NCBI RefSeq assembly: GCF_039555755.1
Contig: NZ_CP154631.1
Coordinates: 744,001-808,000, forward strand
DNA length: 64,000 nt
DNA from: Pseudomonas sediminis
GTDB lineage: Bacteria > Pseudomonadota > Gammaproteobacteria > Pseudomonadales > Pseudomonadaceae
Reading direction: 5' to 3'
Part shown: positions 28,749-37,996 of the stretch, in pieces
Layout of the letters: every line of letters starts with the position of its first letter
Position numbering within the stretch: position 1 is the stretch's first letter
Translations under genes and position numbers: made by a program
The notes under the pieces: model-generated
Databases searched by the model: none
What the model was told of the DNA's origin: nothing
The model's input: the letters and a program-made list of their open reading frames with translations, nothing else

Positions 28749-28827
28749 GGCGGCTCCGCATCGACAGTGAAGGTCTGGTAGGCTCGCCAATCTACTCCTG
28801 CGACCCTCCTGCGAAAAGGTACAGCTG

Positions 28828-29793
28828 ATGAGCAAAAGTCCCCGCGCCGTCTTCCTCGATCACGCCTCTCTCGACCTTGGCGACCTCGACATGCAACCGT
28901 TGCATCAGGCCTTCGCCGAGCTGACCCTGCACGCGCACACGCGTCCGGATCAGGTCGCCGAACGCCTGCAAGGCGCCCAGGTCGCCATCAGCAACAAGGT
29001 GCCGCTGGACGCAGCCACCTTCGCCGCCTGCCCCGAGCTGAAGCTGGTGCTGGTGGCCGCCACCGGCACCAATAACGTCGACCTCAAAGCCGCCAGCGCC
29101 CACGGCGTGACCGTCTGCAATTGCCAGGGCTATGGCACGCCATCCGTGGCGCAGCACACCCTGATGCTGTTGCTGGCCCTGGCCACGCGACTGCCCGACT
29201 ACCAGCGCGATATCGCCGCAGGCCGCTGGCAACAAGCCAGCCAGTTCTGCCTGCTCGACCACCCCATCGTCGAGCTCGAAGGCAAGACTCTGGGCATGCT
29301 CGGCCATGGCGAACTGGGCGGCGCCGTTGCTCGTCTGGCCGAAGCCTTAGGCATGCGCGTGCTACTCGGTCAACTGCCGGGCCGGCCCGCGCGCGCTGAT
29401 CGCCTGCCGTTGCATGAACTACTGCCACAGGTCGATGCCCTGACCCTGCACTGCCCACTCAACGAGCAGACACGCAATATGATCGGCGCCGAAGAGCTGG
29501 CACTGATGAAGCCGCGCGCATTTCTGATCAACACCGCACGCGGCGGCCTGGTCGACGAACAGGCGCTGGCTGATGCTCTGCGCAGCGGCCATCTCGGCGG
29601 CGCGGCAACCGACGTACTGCTGCAGGAGCCGCCCAAGGACGGCAACCCGCTGCTGGCCGCAGACATTCCGCGTCTGATCATCACCCCACACAGCGCCTGG
29701 GGCAGCCAGGAAGCCCGCCAGCGCATCGTCGGGCAGATGGTCGAGAACGCAGCCGGCTTCTTCGCCGGTGCGCCGCTGCGAGTCGTCGGGTAA
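28828..29793 (+). CDS. D-2-hydroxyacid dehydrogenase (glycerate/hydroxypyruvate reductase type)
   Basis: A 321-residue NAD(P)-dependent oxidoreductase. The Rossmann motif is TLGMLGHGELGGAVARLAEA (about 150-170), with catalytic Arg in INTARGGLVDE, Glu in LLQEPPKDGNPL and His in IITPHSAWGSQEARQR. The closest family is glycerate dehydrogenase (HprA-like), which reduces hydroxypyruvate; the substrate is inferred. It is divergent from lysE. A REPIN follows 15 bases downstream and separates it from rsmC. Confidence 0.9.
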   Translation: MSKSPRAVFLDHASLDLGDLDMQPLHQAFAELTLHAHTRPDQVAERLQGAQVAISNKVPLDAATFAACPELKLVLVAATGTNNVDLKAASAHGVTVCNCQGYGTPSVAQHTLMLLLALATRLPDYQRDIAAGRWQQASQFCLLDHPIVELEGKTLGMLGHGELGGAVARLAEALGMRVLLGQLPGRPARADRLPLHELLPQVDALTLHCPLNEQTRNMIGAEELALMKPRAFLINTARGGLVDEQALADALRSGHLGGAATDVLLQEPPKDGNPLLAADIPRLIITPHSAWGSQEARQRIVGQMVENAAGFFAGAPLRVVG

Positions 29794-29808
29794 GCTGCGC
29801 AGCTTTCT

Positions 29809-29877
29809 TGTAGGAGCGAGCTCTGCTCGCGAACACGGTCAACAGCAAAATCTTCGCGAGCAGAGCTCGCTCCTACA
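29809..29877. repeat. REPIN (paired REP hairpins, TAGGAGCGAGC type)
   Basis: TGTAGGAGCGAGCTCTGCTC with its exact complement 20 bases further on (arms of about 25 bases, 29809-29833 and 29853-29877). A typical Pseudomonas extragenic REP pair. Confidence 0.9.
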
Positions 29878-29910
29878 CCGCGCGCCGTAAACAGATTCTC
29901 AGGAAATACC

Positions 29911-30906
29911 ATGGACCCGCGAAGCGAAGTTCTCCTGCGCCACGCCGAGCTATTCAGTGGCGAGCTGTTACTGGCCGGCCTGCCGGCTGACGACCTGCTT
30001 GGTGCCCTGCCTCAGGCTCGTGGCTGGAACTGGCATGCCGCTGATCAGGCGCTGCTCTCGGCGCGCTTTGCCGACCGCAGCCACTTCGGCACGCAGATGC
30101 CAGAAGGTGACTACCGTGCTGCCGTGCTGTTCCTGCCCAAGTCACGCGAGCTGAGCGACTACCTGCTGCAAGCGCTTGCCTCGCGCCTGGCCGGCAAGCC
30201 GCTGTACCTGGTCGGCGAAAAACGTGGCGGTATCGAGCGCGCATCAAAACAGTTGGCAGCCTATGGCAAGCCACGCAAGCTCGACAGCGCGCGGCATTGC
30301 CAACTCTGGTGCGTCGAGGTAGAGCAGGCGCCGCCCGTCCCCGACCTGCATGCCCTGGCACAGAGTTATCCACTGCAGTTGGCCGACGGCGCGCTGGAGA
30401 TCGTTACTCTGCCCGGCGTTTTCGCCCATGGCAGGCTTGATCGGGGTAGCGCGCTACTGCTCGAGCATCTGGATGAACTGCCTAACGGCCACATGCTTGA
30501 CTTCGGCTGCGGTGCTGGCGTGCTCGGCGCCGCGCTCAAACGGCGTTATCCAGACAGCGAGCTGAGCCTGCTGGATGTCGACGCCTTCGCCCTGGAGAGC
30601 AGCCGCCTGACCCTGGCTCGCAATGGCCTGACGGCCAACCTGATCGCTGGCACCGGAATCGAGTCGGCGCCAGAAGGATTGAGCGCCATCGTCAGCAACC
30701 CGCCGTTCCATCAAGGCGTGCACACCGACTACCAAGCCAGTGAGAACCTGCTGAGCCAGGCAGCCCGCCACTTGATAAAAGGTGGCGAACTGCGTCTGGT
30801 GGCCAACAGCTTCCTCAAATACCCGCCATTGATCGAACGTCATCTGGGCCCGTGCCGCACCCTGGCAGATGCCGATGGCTTTCGCATCTACAGCGCCCGG
30901 CGCTGA
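29911..30906 (+). CDS. rsmC: 16S rRNA m2G1207 methyltransferase
   Basis: A 331-residue SAM-dependent methyltransferase of 30S ribosomes. It shows the RsmC duplication: a degenerate N-terminal methyltransferase domain (about 1-160) and an active C-terminal one with the SAM motif [20 protein letters not shown] (about 193-212) and catalytic [15 protein letters not shown] (about 252-266). Length and motifs match RsmC rather than RlmG. Monocistronic in appearance; the manganese riboswitch leader starts shortly after its stop. Confidence 0.93.
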   Translation: MDPRSEVLLRHAELFSGELLLAGLPADDLLGALPQARGWNWHAADQALLSARFADRSHFGTQMPEGDYRAAVLFLPKSRELSDYLLQALASRLAGKPLYLVGEKRGGIERASKQLAAYGKPRKLDSARHCQLWCVEVEQAPPVPDLHALAQSYPLQLADGALEIVTLPGVFAHGRLDRGSALLLEHLDELPNGHMLDFGCGAGVLGAALKRRYPDSELSLLDVDAFALESSRLTLARNGLTANLIAGTGIESAPEGLSAIVSNPPFHQGVHTDYQASENLLSQAARHLIKGGELRLVANSFLKYPPLIERHLGPCRTLADADGFRIYSARR

Positions 30907-30943
30907 TTGGGGTTGCTCCCAACGCAGCGCTTGGGCACAATTG

Positions 30944-31146
30944 CGCCCGTCCTAGGGGAGTAGTCTCCCGCGAGCGCCCTGCTCGCCCGGTATACGTCAA
31001 CACACTTGCTCCGCAGAGCATGGCGTATACGACCCAAGGCCTACATAGAGAGGCCTGCGGTTTGACAAGACCTATGACACGCACAACCTATACCCGGGGC
31101 GGGAAGGTCGTTCGTGTCATAAGCCGTGTCGACCCGCCCCTTTAGG
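30944..31146 (+). promoter_or_regulatory. yybP-ykoY manganese riboswitch
   Basis: The leader between rsmC and the UPF0016 gene carries the class's conserved blocks: GGGGAGTAG (30955-30963), a CGTATAC-type stem enclosing GTCAACACACTTG and CATGGCGTATACG, a GAGGCC-containing arm, and CCCGGGGCGGGAAGG (31093-31107). yybP-ykoY RNAs sense Mn2+ and usually precede manganese exporters. A probable expression platform is GGGGCGGG (31096-31103) pairing with CCCGCCCC (31133-31140) just before the ribosome-binding AGGA, so the last aptamer block and the terminator or sequestering stem compete. The call is by motif recall, not covariance search. Confidence 0.78.
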
Positions 31147-31153
31147 AAACCTG

Positions 31154-31738
31154 ATGCTGGAATCGCTGTTCGTCCCCACCCTGATCGTTGCCCTCGCCGA
31201 AATCGGCGACAAGACCCAGTTGCTCGCACTGCTGCTGGCCGCCCGCTTTCGCAAGCCATGGCCGATCATCTGGGGCATCGTCGTCGCCACCCTGGCCAAC
31301 CATTTCGCGGCTGGCGCTGTGGGTAACTGGGTTGCCGGTTTCTTCTCACCCGCCACCCTGAGCTGGATTCTCGCGGCCAGCTTCGTCGCCGTAGCGGCCT
31401 GGACCCTGGTGCCAGACAAACTGGACGACGACGAGGAATCCGGCCTGAAGAAATACGGTCCCTTCCTCACCACCCTGATCGCCTTCTTCCTCGCCGAGAT
31501 GGGCGACAAGACTCAGGTCGCGACCGTGATGCTGGCGGCGCAGTATCCGCACTTCATTCTGGTGGTGCTCGGCACCACGCTGGGCATGCTGCTGGCCAAC
31601 GTACCGGTGGTACTGGCGGGCAACTTCGCAGCCGAGCGCCTGCCATTGACGCTGATTCGCCGCCTCGCGGCCTGTGCCTTCGCCGCCCTGGCAATCTATG
31701 CCGGCTATCAGGCAATGAAACTCAGCGGCCTGATATGA
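31154..31738 (+). CDS. UPF0016/GDT1-family manganese exporter
   Basis: A 194-residue inner-membrane protein with two homologous halves, each carrying the E-x-G-D-K-T motif: LAEIGDKTQLLALL (about 14-27) and LAEMGDKTQVATVML (about 113-127), in transmembrane segments. Six segments are apparent, with an acidic loop (PDKLDDDEESG) between halves. GDT1/MneA proteins export Mn2+ (or exchange cations). The riboswitch directly upstream supports manganese as the substrate: high Mn2+ should raise expression. AGGA precedes the ATG. Confidence 0.9.
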   Translation: MLESLFVPTLIVALAEIGDKTQLLALLLAARFRKPWPIIWGIVVATLANHFAAGAVGNWVAGFFSPATLSWILAASFVAVAAWTLVPDKLDDDEESGLKKYGPFLTTLIAFFLAEMGDKTQVATVMLAAQYPHFILVVLGTTLGMLLANVPVVLAGNFAAERLPLTLIRRLAACAFAALAIYAGYQAMKLSGLI

Positions 31739-31848
31739 CGACTCACTGACGTCAACGGGCTGGCATTTCGGCCAATCCCAGCCCCCTACCGCCTGCTGCT
31801 AAAGTACGTGCCACGTCACGTCATACGGTATGCAGTCGGGAGGGCGGC

Positions 31849-32292
31849 ATGTCATTGGATGATCGCAAGAAGCTGGTGTGCCAGCACATCGACCTGACCT
31901 GGAACAAGGGGCGCCTGGCCCTGGCCGAACAGCTGCACAGTCGCGACTTTCTCTACAAGAGCTCGTTCATGGGTCGCCCACTCGACAGCGCCGGCTTCGC
32001 CCGGATGGTGCAGGACATCCGCTACGCCATGCCGGACCTGCAGATCGTGGTCGAGGAGTGCGTCGCCGAAGGCTACAAGGTGGTGACCTGGAGCACGCTG
32101 ATCGGCACCATCGAAAAACCCGCGCTGGGCTATCCGCCCAGCGACAAGGTGCTGAGCATCTCGGCCATGGCCTTCTGGACACTGACGCCCAGCAATGAGA
32201 TTCAGGAAATCTGCACCATGTTCGACATGGAAAGCTTCCGTGCCCAATTGGGCCTGCAACCCCGCCCCTTCGCCGAAACGGCGCTACCCTGA
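31849..32292 (+). CDS. SnoaL-like ester-cyclase-fold protein
   Basis: A 147-residue protein of the SnoaL/NTF2 fold (LTWNKGRLALAEQLHSRDFL, then RYAMPDLQIVVEECVAEGYK and a C-terminal half ending FDMESFRAQLG). Family members include polyketide cyclases and isomerases and many uncharacterised proteins; no substrate can be assigned. GGGAGGGCGGC precedes the ATG. It is 110 bases downstream of the exporter and may be a separate transcript. A bidirectional terminator follows at 32298. Confidence 0.82.
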   Translation: MSLDDRKKLVCQHIDLTWNKGRLALAEQLHSRDFLYKSSFMGRPLDSAGFARMVQDIRYAMPDLQIVVEECVAEGYKVVTWSTLIGTIEKPALGYPPSDKVLSISAMAFWTLTPSNEIQEICTMFDMESFRAQLGLQPRPFAETALP

Positions 32293-32297
32293 AACGC

Positions 32298-32336
32298 AAA
32301 CGGCGCGCCGTGAACCATCACGCCGCGCCGTTTCTT
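32298..32336. terminator. bidirectional terminator between SnoaL-like and M48 genes
   Basis: AAACGGCGCG arm paired with CGCGCCGTTT (32324-32333), GC-rich stem with T-rich flank on the plus side and A-rich on the other. It lies between two convergent genes. Confidence 0.8.
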
Positions 32337-32347
32337 CATGCCCGAAC

Positions 32348-33169
32348 TTAGCGCCCGGCCTTGGCCTGCTCGTACAGCGGCATCACCTTGGGAATCGCCG
32401 CCTGCAGCGAAGCGATACGGCTGCTGGAGGACGGGTGAGTGCTCATGAACTCGGGCGGCGCACCACCACCGGCGGCCTCCATTTTCTGCCACAGACTGAT
32501 GGCCGCATTCGGGTCATAACCCGCGCGAGCAGCCAATTCGAGACCAATCAGATCAGCCTCGTTCTCGTTACCGCGGCTGTTGGGTAGCGTCAGGCTGTAC
32601 TGCACTACTGTATCGGCCAGAGCCATGCCGCTCTCACCGAGACCGAGCAAAGCGCCGGCACCCTGCTTGGCGACCTGAATGCCATAGGCCTTGGACATCG
32701 CCTCACGGCTGTGTTCGCGTAGGGCATGCGCCATCTCGTGGCCCATGATTGCAGCGATTTCATCATCGCTGAGCTTCAGTTGCTCGATGATTCCGCTGTA
32801 GAAAATGATCTTGCCGCCCGGGCCACAGTTGGCGTTGAGCTCGGGACTCTTGATCAGGTTGACCTCCCATTGCCAGTTGGCGGCATCCGGGCGAAAACGC
32901 GGCGCCTGCGGAATCAGGCGATTGGCAACGGTCTGCAGACGCTTGGCATTGTTGCTGGTCTTGTCCAGCACGCCCTTGCTCGATGCCTCGCTCAGCGTCT
33001 GCTGATAGGACTGAGCGTACATCTGATTGACTTCATCAGCTGACAACATGCTGAACATGTACTGCTTGCGCTCTACGCCAACCGCACCACCACTGGTGGT
33101 ATTGACGGCCTGACAACCTGCCAGCAGCACGGCCGCCGCCAGGCCACTCAGATATAGAACCTTGCTCAT
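32348..33169 (-). CDS. M48-family metallopeptidase, lipoprotein
   Basis: A 273-residue zinc peptidase with a lipoprotein signal (GLAAAVLLAGCQAVN, Cys about 19), thus anchored in the envelope. The catalytic motif is IMGHEMAHALREH (HExxH), and the third ligand Glu is in NENEADLIGLELAARAGYDP. It resembles LoiP/YggG-type proteases that act in outer-membrane quality control. The start at 33169 is fixed by a perfect AAGGAGGTAG at good spacing; the frame continues upstream to 33226 but without support. Confidence 0.93.
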   Translation of the reverse strand: MSKVLYLSGLAAAVLLAGCQAVNTTSGGAVGVERKQYMFSMLSADEVNQMYAQSYQQTLSEASSKGVLDKTSNNAKRLQTVANRLIPQAPRFRPDAANWQWEVNLIKSPELNANCGPGGKIIFYSGIIEQLKLSDDEIAAIMGHEMAHALREHSREAMSKAYGIQVAKQGAGALLGLGESGMALADTVVQYSLTLPNSRGNENEADLIGLELAARAGYDPNAAISLWQKMEAAGGGAPPEFMSTHPSSSSRIASLQAAIPKVMPLYEQAKAGR

Positions 33170-33301
33170 CGAGCTACCTCCTTGAATCGGACGCCCTATG
33201 CTAGGCCGCCCCCGCAGCACGAGCAACCGCGTTACTTGCGCGATAGCCGTACGCCATCTTTGCTGAATACGACACCAGCCTGTTCGTCACCACCAGCCCA
33301 T

Positions 33302-33329
33302 TAAGGTTTTCATCTGTCACTGCCGATAG
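33302..33329 (+). promoter_or_regulatory. FliA (sigma-28) promoter of the chemoreceptor
   Basis: TAAGG (33302-33306), 15 bases, GCCGATAG (33322-33329), close to the flagellar sigma-28 consensus TAAAG-N15-GCCGATAA. It lies 35 bases before the chemoreceptor ATG. Confidence 0.65.
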
Positions 33330-33364
33330 TTCGTGACAGGCGCGCTCTGCGCTCGGGAGCTCTC

Positions 33365-35515
33365 ATGAAGCTCAAGTCGATCCAGTTTTCCGTCGCATTC
33401 CTTGCTGGCGCCAGCGTACTCGCGGTCGTTGTGGCGCTGGTGCTATACGCCCTGTTCGCCAGTGGCCGAACCCAGAACCTGGTGCAGGAACGCACGCAGA
33501 AACTACTGGAACAAGTCATCGAGCAGCGCCTGTCGGCATTGGCGCAAGCCCAGGTCAGCGAAATCCAGCGTGAACTGGAAGCTCCCCCGCAGATCACCGC
33601 CGACCTGGCACGCGTCAACGCCATGCCCGGCATGACCGATGCCAACGGCAGCCCGATGCTCAGCATCAGCCGCGAAGAACTGGCCAACATGGTGCATGAA
33701 ACCACGGCGCAGAACCCTAAATTACTTGGCAGTTACCTGGGCTGGGAGCCGAACGCCTTCGATGCCAGCGACGACATCTATGCCGGCAGCAAGGAAAACG
33801 GCTACGACGGCACCGGCCGCTTCCTGCCCTGGTGGTATCGCAATGCCGACGGCAGCCTGGGTATCGACTCTATCGGCTCGACCGAAAGCGAAGAGCTGCT
33901 GCCAACCGGCGTGCGCGCGGGCGAATATTACCTTTGCCCCAAAGAACGCAAGCGCCCCTGCGTGATCGATCCAGCCCCCTATGATGTCGGCGGCAAAATG
34001 ACCATGCTTGCCTCCTTCACCTCGCCGATTCTGGTCAATGGCGAATTTCGCGGCATCGCCGGTGCCGACCTGGCGGTGAATTTCATTCAGGAGCTGCTGG
34101 TAAAGGCTGACGCCCAGCTCTACAACGGTGCCGGCGAGATGGCACTGATTGCCAGCAACGGGCGCCTGGTCGCCTCGACCAAAGCGCCGGACAAACTTGG
34201 CGAACCGGCCACCGCCCTGCTCGACGCCAACGAAGTGAGCAACCTGGGTACGCTGCAGCCCGGGCAGGTGCTGTAGTCCATCGATGCCAAGGAAGATCCT
34301 GAGCACAGCCATATCGAACTCTTTCTCAGCTTCAACATCGGCCAGAGCGACACACGCTGGGTGCTGATGCTGGTGCTGCCGCTCAAAGCGGTGATGGCCG
34401 ATCTGCACCAGTTGCAGGGCGATCTAGCGACGCAGCGCGACGCCGACACCCTGGGCATGACCTTGGTCGGTCTTCTGATCGCCGGGCTGGGCCTGTTGGT
34501 GATCTGGTTCGTCGGTTACGGCATCGCCCGCCCGCTGCGGCAGATGGTCGGCATGCTCGACGATATCGCCAAAGGCGATGGCGACCTCACGGTGCGCCTG
34601 CAGGTTGACCGCAAGGATGAGCTCGGACAGATCGCCGCCGGCTTCAACGCCTTCCTGGCCAAACTGCAAACCATGATCGGCGCCGTGGTGACCTCGGTGC
34701 AGCAGGTCAGCGACTCATCCGAGCACACTGCCGACATTGCCATCCGCACCAACCAGGGCGTGCAGAAACAGCTGGCAGAGATCGAGTTGGTGGCTGCCGC
34801 CGTTCATGAGATGACTGCCACCGCGCAGGACGTCGCGCGCAACGCCACCCACGCCGCCGAAGCCGCCAATCACGCCGACCGCGCGGCCAACCAGGGCAAA
34901 CAGGTGGTACAGGAGACCTCGGCCGCCATCGCAGCTCTGGCCAGCGAAATCGGCCGCGCCGTGGGCGTGGTACAGAACCTGGCCAAGGACAGCGAGAACA
35001 TCAACGCCATCCTCGTCGCCATTCGCGCCATTGCCGAGCAGACCAACCTGCTGGCGCTCAACGCGGCCATCGAGGCAGCTCGCGCCGGCGAACAAGGCCG
35101 CGGCTTCGCCGTGGTCGCCGATGAGGTGCGCAACCTGGCGCAGAAGACCCAGCAGGCCACCGAAGAAATCCAGACCATGATCCAGCAATTGCAGCAAGGC
35201 ACGCGCGAAGTGGTCAAGGTGATGGAGCAGAGCCAGAGCAAGACCGACGACAGCGTCGAACACGCCAACCAGGCCGCTCAATCGCTGGAGTCCATCACCC
35301 AGGCGGTGTCGGTGATCAACGATATGAACACACAGATCGCCAGCGCAGCCGAGGAGCAAAGTGCGGTGGCCGAAGACATCAACCGCAACGTCACCAATAT
35401 CGGCCAGGTCGCCAACGAGGTGGCAGGCGGCGCCGACGAAGCCAGTCAGGCCAGCGCTCAACTGACCAAGCTGGCCGAACAGCAGCGCAGGCTGATCAAT
35501 CAGTTCAAGGTCTGA
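33365..35515 (+). pseudogene. methyl-accepting chemotaxis protein with one in-frame amber
   Basis: A 716-codon chemoreceptor frame with a TAG at 34274-34276 (codon 304). Before it: TM1 (VAFLAGASVLAVVVALVLYA), then a dCache-type periplasmic sensor with the GGKMTMLASFTSPI and FRGIAGADLAVNF motifs of amino-acid-type receptors. After it, in the same frame: the sensor's end, TM2 ([20 protein letters not shown]), HAMP and a full signalling domain with the hairpin tip around [20 protein letters not shown] and KV at the C-terminus. CAG to TAG (QVL-Q-SIDAK) is the simplest cause. The rest of the frame is undamaged and the FliA-like promoter is intact, so the lesion is recent, a sequencing error, or read through. 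Confidence 0.85.
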
Positions 35516-35599
35516 GGGACTGCATCAGAATAGGGTGCACCGCACGCACAGGTTCTTGGTCAGTTGCGGTGCACCGGCCCCTCGACACCCTGCGCAGGA

Positions 35600-36217
35600 T
35601 CAAGCCGGCGTCAGGCACTCCGGCGCATCCAGCTTCGGGTCGTTGACCAGCGTCGCCAGTGCGCGCTCACGCAGCGCAACCTGCGGCTTGGCCAGCAGCG
35701 CCGCCAACTGCTCGGGCGACGTATCGTGGCTCAGCCACAGCGCCTGTTCATGCTCGTCGAGAATCAACGGTCGCCGCAGCGTGGCGGCCGCCTGGGTGAT
35801 CAGCGCAACACTCAGGTACTCCTGCCCACCAACCGGATAAAGCTCCCACAAGGCCGCGAAATACATCAGCGAATCGCCGTTGCTCATCCAGTACGGCCGC
35901 TTGCGCACGCCCCCGCGCCATTCATAGAAGCCGTTGGCTGGCAGCAGCGCGCGGCGCTGGCGAAAGGGCTCACGGAACATCGGCTGCTCGGCCAGGGTTT
36001 CAGCACGCGCATGCGCCGGAGTCTTGGACAGATCCTTGAGCCAGGCGGGCGTCAGCCCCCAGCGCGCCGCAGCCGCCTGTGCCCCCCCCTCGCCCGCACG
36101 CAGCATCAGCACCTGGCCGTTGGGCGCCAGGCTCCAGTGTGGTTTCTGGTCAGTGGGAAAGCCGGGCAACGCCGCAAAAGCGGGCGACCAGCGGAACAGG
36201 GCATAACGACCACACAT
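35600..36217 (-). CDS. SRAP-domain protein (YedK/HMCES-like)
   Basis: A 205-residue SOS-response-associated peptidase-family protein. The catalytic Cys2 is at MCGRYALF, with Asn/Arg in WSLAPNGQVLMLRAG, His/Glu in KTPAHARAETLAEQPMFREP and the conserved RRALLPANGFYEWR. Such proteins crosslink covalently to abasic sites in single-stranded DNA and protect them. It lies alone; no LexA box was identified upstream. Confidence 0.93.
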   Translation of the reverse strand: MCGRYALFRWSPAFAALPGFPTDQKPHWSLAPNGQVLMLRAGEGGAQAAAARWGLTPAWLKDLSKTPAHARAETLAEQPMFREPFRQRRALLPANGFYEWRGGVRKRPYWMSNGDSLMYFAALWELYPVGGQEYLSVALITQAAATLRRPLILDEHEQALWLSHDTSPEQLAALLAKPQVALRERALATLVNDPKLDAPECLTPA

Positions 36218-36244
36218 GAAACGACTCGACAGGCAGGGGGCGCA

Positions 36245-36505
36245 TCAACAGAGCAACACGCCCTGAAAGGACTCTGGCTCATCACCAGGCACAGGTTGCG
36301 CCGCATTGTACTCAGCGATCAGCGTGCGCGCCCGTTCAGCGTGAGGATCAGCGACGACCAAACCAAGCAGGCCGCATGCCGGCAGCTCACCCACCGCACC
36401 GACCAGATGCTGACCGAGCAAGTGCGCCTCGACACCTTCACTAGCCAGCATGTCCACCAGCATCTGCCCTTCCAGAAGGTTTTCCGGTTCGTAGATTCGT
36501 TGCAT
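36245..36505 (-). CDS. DUF2007-family protein
   Basis: An 86-residue small protein with MQRIYEPENLLEGQMLVDML and HLVGAVGELPACGLLGLVV, the pattern of the DUF2007 (putative signal-transducing, PII-like fold) family. Function unknown. The start at 36505 is chosen because it overlaps the stop of the CPXCG gene (TGATG) and GGAG precedes it; a longer frame to 36583 is unlikely. Translationally coupled to the upstream gene. Confidence 0.82.
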   Translation of the reverse strand: MQRIYEPENLLEGQMLVDMLASEGVEAHLLGQHLVGAVGELPACGLLGLVVADPHAERARTLIAEYNAAQPVPGDEPESFQGVLLC

Positions 36506-36687
36506 CAATCGTTCTCCGCACGAACGTCCAACTCCCACTCGGTGCCATCCGTGCGCAGCTCGAACTCGATCGGCCGGCAGCACACAGGACAGTCTTCGAT
36601 GTAAGACTGGTCCCCAGCCGACAGATCCAGCAGCGCTTCGGCCGGCTCACCGCAATAGGGGCAATAATACGACTCGCTTTCCAGCAT
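36505..36687 (-). CDS. CPXCG motif-containing cysteine-rich protein
   Basis: A 60-residue protein with two Cys pairs (SYYCPYCGEP and IEDCPVCCRP), a probable zinc ribbon, and an acidic tail ending WELDVRAEND. Function unknown. AAGGAGG precedes the ATG at 36687. Its stop overlaps the DUF2007 start by one base, an arrangement I recall in other Pseudomonas. Confidence 0.85.
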   Translation of the reverse strand: MLESESYYCPYCGEPAEALLDLSAGDQSYIEDCPVCCRPIEFELRTDGTEWELDVRAEND

Positions 36688-36785
36688 CGCGGCCTCCTTG
36701 TGACTTGGCGTTATAATCGCCGGTCTACTGCTCACCCTGTTAAGCAGACACCATTCCAACCTTAGCCGTTCTAGAACAAGAGAGC

Positions 36786-37949
36786 ATGATGGGCGCATTC
36801 GATGCCATCCGACCCTATGCCGATGCAGAAGTGCGCCCCGTACTGGCGCGCCTGCTCGCCGACCCGGCGTTTCTCGGTACCCTCACCCGTTTCCGCTTTC
36901 CGCGCCTGGCCGGGCCATTGGGCTGGCTGCTCAAGCCGCTGATCGCCGCACGCCTGCGCAGCGAGTTCGCCGATATCGACTCGGTCGCTGGCCTGCAGGA
37001 AAAGATCGAGCCCTACATCGACCGTACCATCGAGCATGCCAGTGATGGCATCAGCTACTCCGGCCTGGAGCACCTGCAGCCCGGCAAGCCTTACCTGTAC
37101 CTGGCCAACCACCGCGATATCGTCATGGACCCGGCCTTCGTCAACTACGCCGTCTACCATGCAGGCCTGCAGACGCCACGTATCGCCATCGGCGACAACC
37201 TGTTGCAGCGCCCTTTCGTCAGCGACCTGATGCGCCTGAACAAGAGTTTCATCGTGCACCGCTCGATCAGCGGACGACGCGAGAAGCTGGCGGCTTATCA
37301 ATTGCTCTCGGCCTATATCAACCACTCGATCCGCGAAGATGGCGAGTCGATCTGGATCGCCCAGGCCGAAGGGCGCGCCAAGGACGGTGACGACCGTACC
37401 GATTCGGCCATCCTCAAGATGTTCCATATGAGCCGCAAGGACGAACCGTTCGCCGCGGTCATCGACTCGCTCAACCTGATCCCGGTGTCGATCAGCTACG
37501 AGTACGATCCCTGCGACCTGGCCAAGGCCCGCGAACTCTGCGTGCGCGCCGCCACGGGCAGCTATACCAAGGCGCCGGGCGAAGACGACGCCAGCATCGC
37601 CCTGGGCATCACCGGCTACAAAGGGCGCGTGCATCTGCACTTCAGTCCGCCTGTCGCCGGCCTGGAAGACACCAAGCAGCTTGCCCAGGAGATGGATCGT
37701 CACATTCTCGGCCAGTATCGCCTGTTCCCTGTGCACTACCTGGCCTACGCAATGTGGGAAGGCCGCGAGGCAGAGCTGAACGTGCCGGCAGCAAGCGAAG
37801 TATTCGATGCCGCGGAACTGGCCAAGGCCGAAGCGCAGTGGAACAAGCGCCTGGCCGCCTGCAGCGCCGAGGAAAAACCGTTCCTGATCCTGCAGTACGC
37901 CAACCCGGTGCGAAACCAGTATCGGATCAAGGCGGGTCTGCCTCTGTAA
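36786..37949 (+). CDS. glycerol-phosphate/lysophospholipid acyltransferase-family protein
   Basis: A 387-residue acyltransferase. The HX4D motif is LANHRDIVMDPAF (about 110), followed by NLLQRPFVSDLMRLNKSFIV and the substrate-binding block SIWIAQAEGRAKDGDDRTD. It lacks obvious transmembrane spans and is longer than PlsC, resembling the GPAT/PlsB-like acyltransferase domain group. The acceptor is not known. Two adjacent ATG codons (36786 and 36789) could serve as start. It is divergent from the CPXCG gene. An IS4-family element sits 38 bases past its stop. Confidence 0.85.
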   Translation: MMGAFDAIRPYADAEVRPVLARLLADPAFLGTLTRFRFPRLAGPLGWLLKPLIAARLRSEFADIDSVAGLQEKIEPYIDRTIEHASDGISYSGLEHLQPGKPYLYLANHRDIVMDPAFVNYAVYHAGLQTPRIAIGDNLLQRPFVSDLMRLNKSFIVHRSISGRREKLAAYQLLSAYINHSIREDGESIWIAQAEGRAKDGDDRTDSAILKMFHMSRKDEPFAAVIDSLNLIPVSISYEYDPCDLAKARELCVRAATGSYTKAPGEDDASIALGITGYKGRVHLHFSPPVAGLEDTKQLAQEMDRHILGQYRLFPVHYLAYAMWEGREAELNVPAASEVFDAAELAKAEAQWNKRLAACSAEEKPFLILQYANPVRNQYRIKAGLPL

Positions 37950-37996
37950 GAACCCCGCGCTACAAACGAAAACGGCATCCATCAGGCTAATGCCAG

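Noticed and set aside
16049..34276. Amber codons in the AraC-type gene and the chemoreceptor as evidence of genome-wide recoding (e.g. pyrrolysine)
   Set aside because: Only two cases; the AraC-type gene is also truncated, and no recoding machinery is in view. Ordinary CAG-to-TAG mutation is simpler.
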